Assembly (NCBI RefSeq): GCF_900698935.1
Contig: NZ_LR217715.1
Coordinates: 310,001 to 374,000, forward strand
Length of the DNA stretch: 64,000 bases
Direction of reading: 5' to 3'
Origin: Erwinia_E haradaeae_D
GTDB lineage: Bacteria > Pseudomonadota > Gammaproteobacteria > Enterobacterales > Enterobacteriaceae
Below are positions 10,025 to 19,882 of this stretch, piece after piece (position 1 is the stretch's first letter; each line of letters begins with the position of its first letter). Under the pieces are notes generated by a model. The model was not told the DNA's origin. It made no database searches and saw nothing but the letters and a program-made list of their open reading frames with translations. The translations under genes and the position numbers were made by a program.

Positions 10025-11245
10025 ATGAAGCAATTAACCATTCTCGGCTCCACGGGCTCTATTGGTAACAGCACTTTATCTGTTATTCGAGAAAATCCGC
10101 AACTATTTTCCGTTAAAGCATTAGTGGCAGGGCGCAACATTACACTGATGACAGAGCAATGTGTAGAGTTTCGTCCAGATTTTGCAGTGATGTTAGACGA
10201 ACGAGCTGCACATGAACTACGATGTCAGCTAAAGCACCTTTATGTTACGACTGAAGTACTGAGTGGTAATCAAGCGGCTTGTGATATGGCTGCGCTTTCT
10301 GATGTTGATCAAGTAGTGGCCGCCATTGTAGGTGTAGCAGGTTTATTACCTACTCTCTCTGCTGTGCAGGCAGGTAAACAGGTTCTTCTAGCAAATAAAG
10401 AGTCACTTGTAACGTGTGGTCGTCTTTTTTTCGACGCAGTTAATTCCTCTCAAGCTCAGATATTACCAATAGATAGTGAACATAATGCGATTTTTCAAAG
10501 CTTACCTCTATCCTTACAGACAAAACCTGGATGTGTGTCTTTGGAATGCCACGGGGTTGATGGTATTGTGCTAACAGGATCTGGTGGCCCGTTCCGTGAG
10601 ATTCCGTTATCAAGGTTGCGTTATATGACACCGGATCAAGCATGTGCACATCCGAATTGGTTGATGGGGCGTAAGATATCCGTCGATTCTGCTACGATGA
10701 TGAATAAAGGATTAGAATATATTGCAGCAAGATGGCTATTTAATGCCACTCACAAACAACTAGAAGTAATCATTCATCCGCAATCTGTGATTCATTCAAT
10801 GGTGCGTTATCTAGATGGAAGTGTTATTGCACAGCTTGCCTCTCTAGATATGCGAGTACCGATTGCTTATGCAATGGGTTGGCCTCAGCGCATTAGCTCA
10901 GGAGCCCCAAAGATTGATTTTAAACGTATAGAATCTCTAACTTTTTTAGAACCTGATTACGCACGCTATCCATGTTTGCAGTTGGCGATAGAAGCCAGTC
11001 AAGCGGGGCAAGCAGCCACAACAATATTAAATGCTTCTAATGAAGTTGCAGTTGCGGCATTTTTGGCTTCAAGTATTGATTTTACTGATATTTTTTCGCT
11101 CAATATAGCGGTTTTAGATCGTCTAGTGTACCGTGAGCCGACAAGTATTGAAGAGGTGCTTGCTATTGATTGCGAGGCTCGATCTATAGCATGTGTGTTT
11201 TTGCAACGATTTATGACAAAATGTTCAATACATCATGTAATGTAG
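10025..11245 (+). CDS. dxr: 1-deoxy-D-xylulose-5-phosphate reductoisomerase
   Basis: This is the second step of the MEP isoprenoid pathway: DXP to MEP using NADPH. The N-terminal Rossmann motif GSTGSIG is at residues 8-14. The catalytic region follows, with ANKESLV, LPIDSEHNAIFQ, VLTGSGGPF and DSATMMNKGLE carrying the metal and substrate ligands. The 406 aa compare with 398 in E. coli. Its product feeds the undecaprenyl carrier made by uppS just downstream, so quinone and cell-wall carrier synthesis appear functional. It lies in the standard enteric order frr-dxr-uppS. Confidence 0.97.
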   Translation: MKQLTILGSTGSIGNSTLSVIRENPQLFSVKALVAGRNITLMTEQCVEFRPDFAVMLDERAAHELRCQLKHLYVTTEVLSGNQAACDMAALSDVDQVVAAIVGVAGLLPTLSAVQAGKQVLLANKESLVTCGRLFFDAVNSSQAQILPIDSEHNAIFQSLPLSLQTKPGCVSLECHGVDGIVLTGSGGPFREIPLSRLRYMTPDQACAHPNWLMGRKISVDSATMMNKGLEYIAARWLFNATHKQLEVIIHPQSVIHSMVRYLDGSVIAQLASLDMRVPIAYAMGWPQRISSGAPKIDFKRIESLTFLEPDYARYPCLQLAIEASQAGQAATTILNASNEVAVAAFLASSIDFTDIFSLNIAVLDRLVYREPTSIEEVLAIDCEARSIACVFLQRFMTKCSIHHVM

Positions 11246-11377
11246 TGATATATATACAATATATAATAGTACTGGCTTTAGTGAAGGTTGTGTAGAGGCT
11301 ATAAATATACTATCTTCTGCAGAAAGTAAAAAATTTAGAAGCAACACCAGTCTGTATTAAGGGAAGCATAACACGTT

Positions 11378-12121
11378 ATGTCATCCGAGAATCAATTCAC
11401 AAATCACCCTCCAAGGGGTGTCAAACCACATCATGTAGCGATTATTATGGATGGCAATGGTCGCTGGGCTCATAACAAAGGAAAATTGCGAATCTTTGGT
11501 CATCAAGCAGGAGTAGAATCGGTGCGTCGCGCGGTGAGCTTTGCAGTAAGTTACAATTTAGATGCATTGACTTTATATGCTTTTAGTAGTGAAAACTGGC
11601 AGCGTCCACATCAAGAAGTAATAGCGTTGTTAGAGTTATTTATGGTTGCCCTTGAGACAGAAATTAAAAATTTACACAAGAACAATGTTCGTCTAAATAT
11701 CATTGGCGACATCAGTCGCTTTGGTGCTCGCTTACAAGCTTGTATTCGTGATGCTGAAGAAAAAACTCAACATAATAAAGGACTAATCCTTAATATTGCT
11801 GCAAATTATGGCGGGCGTTGGGACATTATCCGTGGCGTACGAATATTAGCCGCGCAAGTGCAGGATGGGAAATTACATCCAGATCAAATTGAAGAAAAAA
11901 CATTAAGCGCGCATTTGTGTTTAAATCAAATTGTTCCTGTTGATCTCCTGATTAGGACGGGGGGGGAGTGTCGTATTAGCAATTTTTTACTATGGCAAGT
12001 AGCTTATGCAGAGTTGTGGTTTACGGAGATCCTATGGCCTGATTTTGATGAGTTTGTTTTTGAGGGTGCGATCAATGCATTTTTAAAACGAGAACGCCGA
12101 TTTGGTAGTATGACTATTTAA
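11378..12121 (+). CDS. uppS: Undecaprenyl diphosphate synthase (cis-prenyltransferase)
   Basis: It extends farnesyl diphosphate with eight isopentenyl units to form the C55 carrier lipid for peptidoglycan and O-polysaccharide. The catalytic Asp is in IIMDGNGRWA (D25), followed by FGHQAG, TLYAFSSENW, and the C-terminal LIRTGGECRISNFLLWQVAYAE substrate-binding stretch. The usual wording of this motif is RTGGExRISNFLLWQ, so it is intact. The 247 aa compare with 253 in E. coli. cdsA follows within 35 bases. Confidence 0.97.
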   Translation: MSSENQFTNHPPRGVKPHHVAIIMDGNGRWAHNKGKLRIFGHQAGVESVRRAVSFAVSYNLDALTLYAFSSENWQRPHQEVIALLELFMVALETEIKNLHKNNVRLNIIGDISRFGARLQACIRDAEEKTQHNKGLILNIAANYGGRWDIIRGVRILAAQVQDGKLHPDQIEEKTLSAHLCLNQIVPVDLLIRTGGECRISNFLLWQVAYAELWFTEILWPDFDEFVFEGAINAFLKRERRFGSMTI

Positions 12122-12153
12122 GTGATAGCGACTTTAGTAATCTAGGAGATATT

Positions 12154-13014
12154 TTGTTTAAGTTACGCCTAATCACTGCGTTAATATTAATACCAGTGAT
12201 CATTATAGCGCTCTTCTCTCTTTCTATGATAGAATTTTCTATTGCTATTTTAGCGATCAGTGTGTTAGCTGCATGGGAATGGAGTTCGTTAGCCAGATTA
12301 TCTTCTTACCTTCGTAGGATTATATTCACAATATCATGTGGAATGGTTTTATTAGGATGTATGCTAGATTTATTATATAACATGCAGGATGGTAGGCATT
12401 CTTTACATTTTTCTAAATTTCTATGGATCGCACTCTGTTGGTGGATTATAGTAATACCGTTAGTATATTATTATCCGAAGTCAGCTATTGTATGGCGTAA
12501 CTCATGTATATTACGTGTTTTATTTGGTTTTTTCACTATCTTTTCATTTTTTTATGGTATGCTTTCTATCCGGCAGTATAATTACGTAATAGACCATAAT
12601 ACTGGTGTATGGCAGCTTTTTTATTTTTTAATGCTAGTGTGGGGGGCAGATTCTGGTGCTTATGTGTTTGGTAAATTATTTGGAAATTATAAACTTGCAC
12701 CACAGCTTTCATCAGGAAAAACTTGGGAGGGTTTGATAGGTGGTTTGTTTGTATCATGTTCGATGGTTTATTTGTTTAGTGCGCTATCCTTAACAAGTAT
12801 ACCATGTATGCCTCTATTATTTTATTCTCTTATTGTGGTCTTAGCATCTGTTCTTGGCGATTTAAGTGAAAGCATGTTTAAACGTGAAGCCGCTGTGAAG
12901 GATAGCGGTAAGATACTTCCTGGACACGGAGGTATATTAGATCGCATCGATAGTTTGGCTGCTGCCGCTCCAGTTTTTGCTAGCTTACAATGGTTGATTT
13001 GCGGAGTTTTCTAG
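12154..13014 (+). CDS. cdsA: Phosphatidate cytidylyltransferase (CDP-diglyceride synthase)
   Basis: This inner-membrane enzyme makes CDP-diacylglycerol, the precursor of all major phospholipids. The 286-aa protein (285 in E. coli) is strongly hydrophobic, with several membrane segments. It carries the family signature near the C-terminus: SMFKREAAVKDSG, then LPGHGGILDRIDS. The start is an unusual TTG, supported by AGGAG upstream and by alignment of FKLRLITALILIP with the enteric N-terminus. rseP begins 9 bases after its stop. Confidence 0.96.
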   Translation: MFKLRLITALILIPVIIIALFSLSMIEFSIAILAISVLAAWEWSSLARLSSYLRRIIFTISCGMVLLGCMLDLLYNMQDGRHSLHFSKFLWIALCWWIIVIPLVYYYPKSAIVWRNSCILRVLFGFFTIFSFFYGMLSIRQYNYVIDHNTGVWQLFYFLMLVWGADSGAYVFGKLFGNYKLAPQLSSGKTWEGLIGGLFVSCSMVYLFSALSLTSIPCMPLLFYSLIVVLASVLGDLSESMFKREAAVKDSGKILPGHGGILDRIDSLAAAAPVFASLQWLICGVF

Positions 13015-13023
13015 GAAAATATC

Positions 13024-14373
13024 ATGCTCAGCTTTCTCTGGAGTTTATTATTTTTTATTGTGGCGTTGGTCATTTTAATTTCTATACATGAATTTGGGCA
13101 TTTTTTGGCAGCACGTTTATGTGGGGTGAAAGTAGAAAAATTTTCAATTGGTTTTGGTAAGGTATTGTGGAGTCGTATAGATAAGAAGGGTACTGAATAT
13201 GTGCTCGCGTTAATTCCTATTGGCGGGTATGTTAAAATGCTGGATGATCGTGTAAATGCTGTGTCTGACGCGAGATCTTATCAAGCTTTTAATAATAAAA
13301 ACAGTTGGCAGCGTGCTATAATTATTATTGCCGGGTCGTTTGCTAATTTTATGTTTGCTCTATTTGCTTACTGGATTGTTTTTATGACCGGTATGCCAGG
13401 GATTCGTCCGGTTGTTGGGAGTATTATAGAAGAGTCTCCCGCAGCAGAGGCGAGAATATCTCCCGGTATGGAACTAAGATCTATTAATGGTGTAAAGACA
13501 CCTGATTGGGATTCTGTATACACAGTTCTGTCAGGAAAAACCTGCGATCCAATAATGCATATAACAGTTGCCCCCTTTAATGGTACTGAGACAAGTGAAA
13601 AAATTATTCACATCAAGCAGAAGCACTGCAAGGCACATCAGCTTAATCCGATATTATCTTTAGGGATCCAACCACTGTTACCATCGGGTCCATTAGTGTT
13701 AGATGCAATACAGAAGAATTCTGCAGGTAGTCAAGCAGGTTTGCAGGTTGGTGATATAATTATTACAGCTCGCGGTCAAGTTCTAAAAGATTGGTATAGT
13801 TTTGATACGGTGGTGCGTAATAATCTAGGAATAAACATTCCGTTAGAAATAGAACGGAAAGGTAAAAAGATGACATGCATACTGACACCAGGGGTTGATC
13901 CAAACTATAACACTCAAGGGTTTGCTGGTATAGTACCACGTGTTATATCATTACCTAGTGAATATAAAATTTTGCGTCAATATGGCATAACCGATGCTTT
14001 TAGTAAGGCGAGCATACAAACATGGAAGATAATAGATCTTACGACCAGTATGTTACAAACTATGATTATTGGTAATATAACACTCCATGATATTTCTGGA
14101 CCTATTGCTATTGCAAGGGGTGCTGGCAAGTCAGCAGAATATGGGTTTGTCTACTACATGATGTTTCTTGCGCTGATTAGTGTGAATCTTGGCATGATGA
14201 ATCTCTTGCCATTGCCAGTCTTAGATGGCGGGCATCTTATGTTTTTGTTAATAGAAAAAATGACAGGAAGACCTGTATCTGAAATAATGTATCAGCTTAG
14301 CTATGGTGTCAGTTTAATTATTTTAATGTTGTTAACAGGACTAGCATTTTTTAATGATCTTTCGCATTTCTGA
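13024..14373 (+). CDS. rseP: Site-2 intramembrane zinc protease RseP
   Basis: RseP is an inner-membrane metalloprotease. In E. coli it cleaves the anti-sigma factor RseA after DegS and clears signal-peptide remnants. The zinc motif HEFGH is at residues 22-26 in the first membrane helix, and the third ligand motif LDGGH lies near the C-terminus. Two periplasmic PDZ domains fill the centre, the second with GSQAGLQVGD. Length is 449 aa against 450. Neither RseA nor DegS is in the window, so whether the stress pathway survives or only remnant clearance cannot be told. Confidence 0.97.
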   Translation: MLSFLWSLLFFIVALVILISIHEFGHFLAARLCGVKVEKFSIGFGKVLWSRIDKKGTEYVLALIPIGGYVKMLDDRVNAVSDARSYQAFNNKNSWQRAIIIIAGSFANFMFALFAYWIVFMTGMPGIRPVVGSIIEESPAAEARISPGMELRSINGVKTPDWDSVYTVLSGKTCDPIMHITVAPFNGTETSEKIIHIKQKHCKAHQLNPILSLGIQPLLPSGPLVLDAIQKNSAGSQAGLQVGDIIITARGQVLKDWYSFDTVVRNNLGINIPLEIERKGKKMTCILTPGVDPNYNTQGFAGIVPRVISLPSEYKILRQYGITDAFSKASIQTWKIIDLTTSMLQTMIIGNITLHDISGPIAIARGAGKSAEYGFVYYMMFLALISVNLGMMNLLPLPVLDGGHLMFLLIEKMTGRPVSEIMYQLSYGVSLIILMLLTGLAFFNDLSHF

Positions 14374-14425
14374 TAATGGCAGGATTTGCGAATAAAGCCT
14401 AGCTACATGTATCATAAGGATAGCG

Positions 14426-16837
14426 ATGAAAAATTTTCTCATAGCATCTCTGCTTTTTAGCAGCGCTACTGTATATGGTGCAGATAGCTTCGTAGTAAAT
14501 AATATTTATTTTGATGGATTGCAACGAGTATCTGTTGCATCTGCATTGCGCAGTATTCCGGTGCGAACCTCAGGAATAGTGTCTAATGAGGATACTAAAA
14601 AGATCATCTCTGCGTTATTTGCAACCGGAAATTTTGATGATGTGCATCTTATTCGTGATGGTAGTACATTACTTGTGCGACTAAAAGAGCGCCCAATCAT
14701 TTCTAGTATTACTTTTACCGGAAATAAAATAATGCAAGAAGAAGTGTTGAAACAGCATTTGTCTTCTTATGGTGTGGCTGTCGGTAGTATACTCGATCGT
14801 GCTACCATTAGACTTATTGAGCAAGGATTAGGAGATTTTTATGAAAATATCGGTCATTATCACACAAGTGTAAAAGTTGTTTTTACCCCATTGCCAGGCA
14901 ACCTCGTTGATTTAAAGTTTATTTTTAAAGAGGGTATGTCTACATATATCCAACAGATTAACATTGTAGGAAATCAAGCATTTAGTTTGCACCATCTGAC
15001 GTCCCTGCTACAATTACGTGATCATAATGCAGATTTTTGGTGGAAAATATTGCGTCATGATCAGTATCATACACAAAAATTCAATGCAGATTTAGAAGTT
15101 TTAAAGAATTTCTACCTAGACCGTGGTTACGCACGTTTTAATCTTGATTCGACTCAAGTCAGCTTAACACCAGACAAAAAGGGGATATACATTACTATTA
15201 ATATCACCGAGGGATCTCAGTACAAAGTGTCGGATATTTCAATTCATAGTAATGTACAGATACAATCAAAAGAGATGGATCAGAACATAGTGCTACAGCG
15301 TAATGCTTTATATAATCGAGCACAACACCTGCGCATTGAGGATGTAATTAAAAAAACATTAGGACAACAAGGATATATCTATCCACAGATTCAGCATAAG
15401 TTAATTTTTGATGATACTGCTAAAAAAGTGCAATTAAGATTGAATATTAATTCAGGTCACCGATATTACGTACATCAAATACGTTTTGAAGGAAATCACA
15501 TCTCTAAAGATGTTGTGCTTCGTCGTGAGATACGACAAGTTGAAGGAACATGGGTGACAGGGGATTTAGTTGAACAAGGTAAAGAGCGTTTATCTCGTCT
15601 TGGGTATTTTAATACAGTGAATGCACATGTACAAAGAGTTCCTGGTTCTATAGATCAAGTAGATTTGATCTATACAGTGCAAGAGCGTAATACTGGAACA
15701 ATGAATTTAGGTCTTGGGTATGGTACAGAAAATGGTGTCAATTTTCAGGTTGGTCTAACTCAGGAAAATTGGTTAGGAACTGGAAATTCCCTTGGAATTA
15801 ACAGCATAAAAAATGATTTAATGACTTATGCGGAACTTTCACTGACAGATCCTTATTTTACAATATTTGGTGTTAGTCTTGGTGGCAGGTTAATTTATAA
15901 TGATTTTAAGGCTAATAACTCCGATCTTGCAGATTATGCTAATAAGAATTATGGATTAGACAGTGCTGTGGGGTTTCCATTAAATGAAGCGAACACGCTA
16001 AATATTGGTGTAGGATATGTACATCATCGTCTTTCTAATATGAAGCCACAAGTATCTATGTGGAGATACCTGCACTCTTATGGAGCTCACCCGTCCTTCT
16101 CTCCTAATGAAGAATTTTCCACAGATGACGTCACCTTGAACTATGGATGGACATATAATACATTAGATCATGGATTTTTCCCTACTATGGGTAATTCCGC
16201 TAATATTAGCGGAAAAATCACCGTCCCTGGTGTAAAAAATAATTTTTATAGAGTGATGATTAATGCAAAACAATATGTACCCCTGAATTCAAAATGTACA
16301 TGGATTTTACTAGGTCGCGGTCGTTTTGGTTACGGAGATGGTTTGGGCAGCAAAGAATTACCGTTCTATGAAAATTTCTATGCTGGTGGTTTAAGTACAG
16401 TGCGTGGGTGGCGATCAAATACTCTTGGTCCAAAAGCTGTCTATTACAAAAATGGATCGCTGAAGTGTTCTAGTCGTCATCCTTATAGCATTTGTCAATC
16501 TACTGATGCCATAGGCGGGAATGCTATCGCCATCATGAGTGCGGAGTTGATTACACCAACACCATTTTTAAGTGATACATACGCACATTTAATGCGTACT
16601 TCCTTTTTTATCGATACAGGTATGCTATGGGATACACATTGGAAGCATACTCAAGACATGAGGTCAGCGCATATTCCAGATTATAGTCAACATAAGAAAA
16701 TTCGTATATCCGCAGGAGTAGCATTACAATGGATGTCACCAATTGGACCTCTAATATTTTCTTACGCACAACCTTTTCACCCTAGTGAGGGTGATAAGTC
16801 AGAACCGTTCCAGTTTTATATAGGGAAGACTTGGTAA
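14426..16837 (+). CDS. bamA: Outer membrane protein assembly factor BamA
   Basis: BamA is the Omp85 core of the BAM complex that folds beta-barrel proteins into the outer membrane. An N-terminal signal peptide (about 18 residues, ending VYGA) precedes five POTRA domains and a 16-strand barrel ending in the typical aromatic residue (FYIGKTW). The loop-6 motif reads VRGW (residues 659-662) instead of the near-universal VRGF/Y; the key Arg is kept. The two cysteines of extracellular loop 6 are also kept. Length is 803 aa against 810. It is followed by its periplasmic chaperone partner skp. Confidence 0.97.
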   Translation: MKNFLIASLLFSSATVYGADSFVVNNIYFDGLQRVSVASALRSIPVRTSGIVSNEDTKKIISALFATGNFDDVHLIRDGSTLLVRLKERPIISSITFTGNKIMQEEVLKQHLSSYGVAVGSILDRATIRLIEQGLGDFYENIGHYHTSVKVVFTPLPGNLVDLKFIFKEGMSTYIQQINIVGNQAFSLHHLTSLLQLRDHNADFWWKILRHDQYHTQKFNADLEVLKNFYLDRGYARFNLDSTQVSLTPDKKGIYITINITEGSQYKVSDISIHSNVQIQSKEMDQNIVLQRNALYNRAQHLRIEDVIKKTLGQQGYIYPQIQHKLIFDDTAKKVQLRLNINSGHRYYVHQIRFEGNHISKDVVLRREIRQVEGTWVTGDLVEQGKERLSRLGYFNTVNAHVQRVPGSIDQVDLIYTVQERNTGTMNLGLGYGTENGVNFQVGLTQENWLGTGNSLGINSIKNDLMTYAELSLTDPYFTIFGVSLGGRLIYNDFKANNSDLADYANKNYGLDSAVGFPLNEANTLNIGVGYVHHRLSNMKPQVSMWRYLHSYGAHPSFSPNEEFSTDDVTLNYGWTYNTLDHGFFPTMGNSANISGKITVPGVKNNFYRVMINAKQYVPLNSKCTWILLGRGRFGYGDGLGSKELPFYENFYAGGLSTVRGWRSNTLGPKAVYYKNGSLKCSSRHPYSICQSTDAIGGNAIAIMSAELITPTPFLSDTYAHLMRTSFFIDTGMLWDTHWKHTQDMRSAHIPDYSQHKKIRISAGVALQWMSPIGPLIFSYAQPFHPSEGDKSEPFQFYIGKTW

Positions 16838-16871
16838 TAGGTTATTAAGTATAAGGTTAAATGATAAGATA

Positions 16872-16891
16872 GGTTCTAGATGAACAGAACC
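16872..16891. repeat. Small hairpin between bamA and skp
   Basis: GGTTCT (872-877) pairs with AGAACC (886-891) around 8 bases, 35 bases after the bamA stop. There is no T-tract, so it is more likely a processing or attenuation hairpin than a full terminator. Confidence 0.3.
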
Positions 16892-16975
16892 AAACCATGT
16901 ATAACATGAGATACATGCATAGACGAGTATCCGTGTAATTACGTTGCTAGTTACAAAGCGTAAAGGAGCTGGATA

Positions 16976-17473
16976 GTGAAGAAGGTATTATATGCTATAA
17001 CTCTAGGCTGTGCATTAATTGTTTCTGTACCTGCTCAAGCCTCTAATAAAATTGCAGTCGTAAATGTTGTTGATATCTTCCAACAATTACCAGAGTTTGT
17101 CACAGTTACACAAAAGTTAGAAAATGAATTTCGAGCTCGTACCAGCACTTTACAAAACATGGAGCGCGATCTACAAATGCAAATCCAAAACTTGCAGCGT
17201 GATAGGTTAACCATGAAGGAAAGCGAACAACTTCGTGTTGAAAAAGATGTTTTAAAACAGCGTGAAGAGTTTAATACTAAAGCTCGCGTCTTTGAGCAAG
17301 ATAATCGTCGGCGTCAAATAGAAGAGCGTAATAAAATTTTGCATAAAATTCAAAATGCTGTCCAAAAAGTAGCCAACCTCCAAGGCTACGATTTAGTTAT
17401 TGATCAAAGTGCAGTTGCTTATTGTACGCCATCCAAAGACATCACTGCTGACGTTTTGAAACAGGTTAAATAA
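16976..17473 (+). CDS. skp: Periplasmic chaperone Skp (OmpH)
   Basis: Skp is a trimeric jellyfish-shaped chaperone that carries unfolded outer-membrane proteins to the BAM complex. A clear signal peptide (residues 1-22, ending AQA) precedes the body domain and a long charged coiled-coil region rich in Gln, Arg and Glu (about residues 45-120). The start is GTG, with a strong AAGGAG ribosome binding site. Length is 165 aa against 161 in E. coli. The lpxD start lies only 3 bases after the stop, so the two are surely cotranscribed. Confidence 0.95.
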   Translation: MKKVLYAITLGCALIVSVPAQASNKIAVVNVVDIFQQLPEFVTVTQKLENEFRARTSTLQNMERDLQMQIQNLQRDRLTMKESEQLRVEKDVLKQREEFNTKARVFEQDNRRRQIEERNKILHKIQNAVQKVANLQGYDLVIDQSAVAYCTPSKDITADVLKQVK

Positions 17474-17476
17474 ATT

Positions 17477-18505
17477 ATGCCTTCAATTCGACTAGCTGAT
17501 TTAGCCCAGCAGTTGGATGCGGAATTATATGGCGACGGAGATGTTTGTATCTCCGGTATTGCATCGATACAATCCGCAAAAAAAGGTCAAATAACCTTTC
17601 TTTCAAATAGAAGACACCGTAAGAATCTTGCGGTTTGTCAAGCTTCAGCTGTGGTTTTAACCGCATCTGATCTGGGGTCTTATCATGGCCCTGCATTGGT
17701 GGTGAGCAACCCTTATCTCATATATGCTCGTATAGCACAACTACTAGATACTACGCCACAGCCAGCTACAGCTATTTCGCCTAGCGCAGTAATCAACAAT
17801 ACAGTTGGTATTGGTAAAAATGTAGCTATTGGTGCTAATGCAGTTATTGAATCGGATGTTGTATTAGGCGATCAGGTAGTAATTGGCGCAGGTTGTTTTA
17901 TTGGAAAGCACGCTCACATTGGTGCAGGTAGTCGTCTATGGGCGAATGTGTCTATTTATCATGAAGTAGAAATTGGTCGTAATTGTCTGATTCAATCTGG
18001 GACAGTTATTGGTAGCGATGGATTTGGTTATGCTAATGCTTCCAATCATTGGGTTAAGATCCCTCATTTAGGCACGGTCATCATTGGCAATCATGTGGAA
18101 ATTGGTGCCTGTACGACTATTGATCGTGGTTCGCTGGATAATACTCAAATTGGTAATGATGTTGTTATAGATAACCAATGCCAAATTGCACATAATGTAG
18201 TAATTGGGAACAATACTGCAATAGCAGGTGGTGTAATTATGGCTGGAAGTTTAAAAATTGGTCGTGATTGTATGATTGGTGGTGCAAGTGTAATAAATGG
18301 CCATATAGAGATTTGTGATAAAGTCATTGTCACGGGGATGAGCATGGTCATACAGTCTATTACTGAACCTGGTATATATTCATCTGGCATCCCCCTCCAA
18401 CCTAATAAAGTCTGGCGTAAAACTGCTGCTTTAGTAATGAATATTGACAATATGAGAACACGCTTAAGAAATATTGAAGTTGAAGTTGCCACTCTGAAAA
18501 AATAA
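17477..18505 (+). CDS. lpxD: UDP-3-O-(3-hydroxyacyl)glucosamine N-acyltransferase
   Basis: This is the third step of lipid A synthesis: it adds the N-linked hydroxyacyl chain from acyl-ACP. The N-terminal uridine-binding domain (about residues 1-100, with GDVCISGIASIQSAKKGQITFLSN) is followed by a left-handed beta helix of hexapeptide repeats (I/V-G-x-x-x-x), with the catalytic-type His in CQIAHNVVIG, and a C-terminal helix. Length is 342 aa against 341. It sits in the classic lpxD-fabZ-lpxA-lpxB cluster. Confidence 0.97.
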   Translation: MPSIRLADLAQQLDAELYGDGDVCISGIASIQSAKKGQITFLSNRRHRKNLAVCQASAVVLTASDLGSYHGPALVVSNPYLIYARIAQLLDTTPQPATAISPSAVINNTVGIGKNVAIGANAVIESDVVLGDQVVIGAGCFIGKHAHIGAGSRLWANVSIYHEVEIGRNCLIQSGTVIGSDGFGYANASNHWVKIPHLGTVIIGNHVEIGACTTIDRGSLDNTQIGNDVVIDNQCQIAHNVVIGNNTAIAGGVIMAGSLKIGRDCMIGGASVINGHIEICDKVIVTGMSMVIQSITEPGIYSSGIPLQPNKVWRKTAALVMNIDNMRTRLRNIEVEVATLKK

Positions 18506-18631
18506 ATAATAAAACTTCAAATTTATCTTGGATTGATTTGATACAACATGTACCAATTAGAACAGACCAGAATAGAGATTGTTATGGGTCGTATTACGCA
18601 GGCCGTTAGCTTTTAGGACAGGAAGAGTATT

Positions 18632-19087
18632 TTGACTACTAACACTCATACTCTAAAAATTGAAGAGATTATTGAACTTTTACCACATCGTTATCCATTT
18701 CTTTTAGTCGATAGAGTGATTGCATTTGAAGAAAATAAATATTTAAGAGCGGTAAAAAACGTGTCAGCGAATGAACCATTTTTTCAAGGTCATTTTCCTG
18801 AAAAGCTCATTTTCCCAGGGGTGTTGATTTTAGAAGCCATGGCTCAAGCTACTGGCATTCTTGCGTTTAAAAGTGTTGGTAAATTAGAACCAGGTGAACT
18901 TTATTATTTTGCAGGTATTGATGAAGCGCGTTTTAAGCGGCCAGTAGTACCGGGTGATCAAATGATCATGGAAGTACATTTTGAAAAAACCCGTCGTGGA
19001 TTAACACGCTTTAAAGGTGGTGCTACCGTTGATGGTAAAATTGTCTGTGAAGCAACAATGCTGTGTGCCCGCAGCCGGGAGGTTTAA
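18632..19087 (+). CDS. fabZ: (3R)-hydroxyacyl-[ACP] dehydratase
   Basis: It dehydrates 3-hydroxyacyl-ACP in fatty acid elongation. It competes with LpxA and LpxD for hydroxymyristoyl-ACP, which explains its place among the lpx genes. The hotdog-fold catalytic His54 (FFQGHF) and Glu68 (LILEAMAQ) are both present. The 151 aa match the E. coli length. The start codon is TTG with AGGAAG upstream, and MTTNTHTL aligns with the enteric N-terminus. lpxA starts 3 bases after the stop. Confidence 0.97.
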   Translation: MTTNTHTLKIEEIIELLPHRYPFLLVDRVIAFEENKYLRAVKNVSANEPFFQGHFPEKLIFPGVLILEAMAQATGILAFKSVGKLEPGELYYFAGIDEARFKRPVVPGDQMIMEVHFEKTRRGLTRFKGGATVDGKIVCEATMLCARSREV

Positions 19088-19090
19088 CTT

Positions 19091-19879
19091 GTGATTGATA
19101 CTACCGCCGTTATTCACCCTAGTTCAATTGTTGAAGAAGGCGCTGTAATTGGCGCTGGCGTTCGGATTAGTCCCTTTTGTGTCATTGGCGCTAACGTTAG
19201 CATTGGGGCAGGCACGGTTCTTAAATCACATGTTATAGTTAATGGTCATACTTCAATTGGAAAGAATAATATTCTTTGGCCATTTTCTTCCGTTGGGGAT
19301 GTGAATCAAGATCGGAAGTATGCTAGTGAACCTACACGCGTAGAGATTGGTGATCGCAACCATATCCGTGAAAGTGTCACGATTCATCGTGGGACTATAC
19401 AAGCTGCTGGAATTACCAGAATTGGTGATGATAATTTACTAATGGTAAATGCGCATATTGCTCACGATTGTGTGGTGGGCAGTCATTGTGTTTTGTCTAA
19501 TAACGTAACATTAGCTGGACATGTGTGTGTAGATGATTTTGCGATTATTGGAGGGATGACAGCTGTACATCAATTCTGCATTATTGGTTCTTATGTTATG
19601 GTAGGCGGATGTTCTGGAGTTACTCAGGATGTACCGCCTTATATTATAGCACAAGGTAATCATGCCAAACCTTTTGGAATTAATCTAGTCGGATTACAAC
19701 GACATGGATTTAGCAAGGAAGCCTTGAATGCGATTCGATCTTCTTATAAGATGCTATATCGTAGTGGAAAAACACTTGATCAGATTAAACCGGAGATAGC
19801 TAGCATTGCTAATGATCATCCAGAGGTTCAACCATTTTATGATTTTTTTGCCCGTTCAACCAGGGGTCTGATTCGTTAA
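19091..19879 (+). CDS. lpxA: UDP-N-acetylglucosamine O-acyltransferase
   Basis: This is the first enzyme of lipid A synthesis, transferring hydroxyacyl from ACP to UDP-GlcNAc. It is a left-handed beta helix with hexapeptide repeats through about residue 185 and a C-terminal helical part. The catalytic His125 and neighbouring His122 fall exactly where expected (NAHIAHD), and the total of 262 aa equals E. coli. The start codon is GTG. Only 3 bases separate it from each neighbour, so translational coupling with fabZ and lpxB is likely. Confidence 0.97.
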   Translation: MIDTTAVIHPSSIVEEGAVIGAGVRISPFCVIGANVSIGAGTVLKSHVIVNGHTSIGKNNILWPFSSVGDVNQDRKYASEPTRVEIGDRNHIRESVTIHRGTIQAAGITRIGDDNLLMVNAHIAHDCVVGSHCVLSNNVTLAGHVCVDDFAIIGGMTAVHQFCIIGSYVMVGGCSGVTQDVPPYIIAQGNHAKPFGINLVGLQRHGFSKEALNAIRSSYKMLYRSGKTLDQIKPEIASIANDHPEVQPFYDFFARSTRGLIR

Positions 19880-19882
19880 TCT

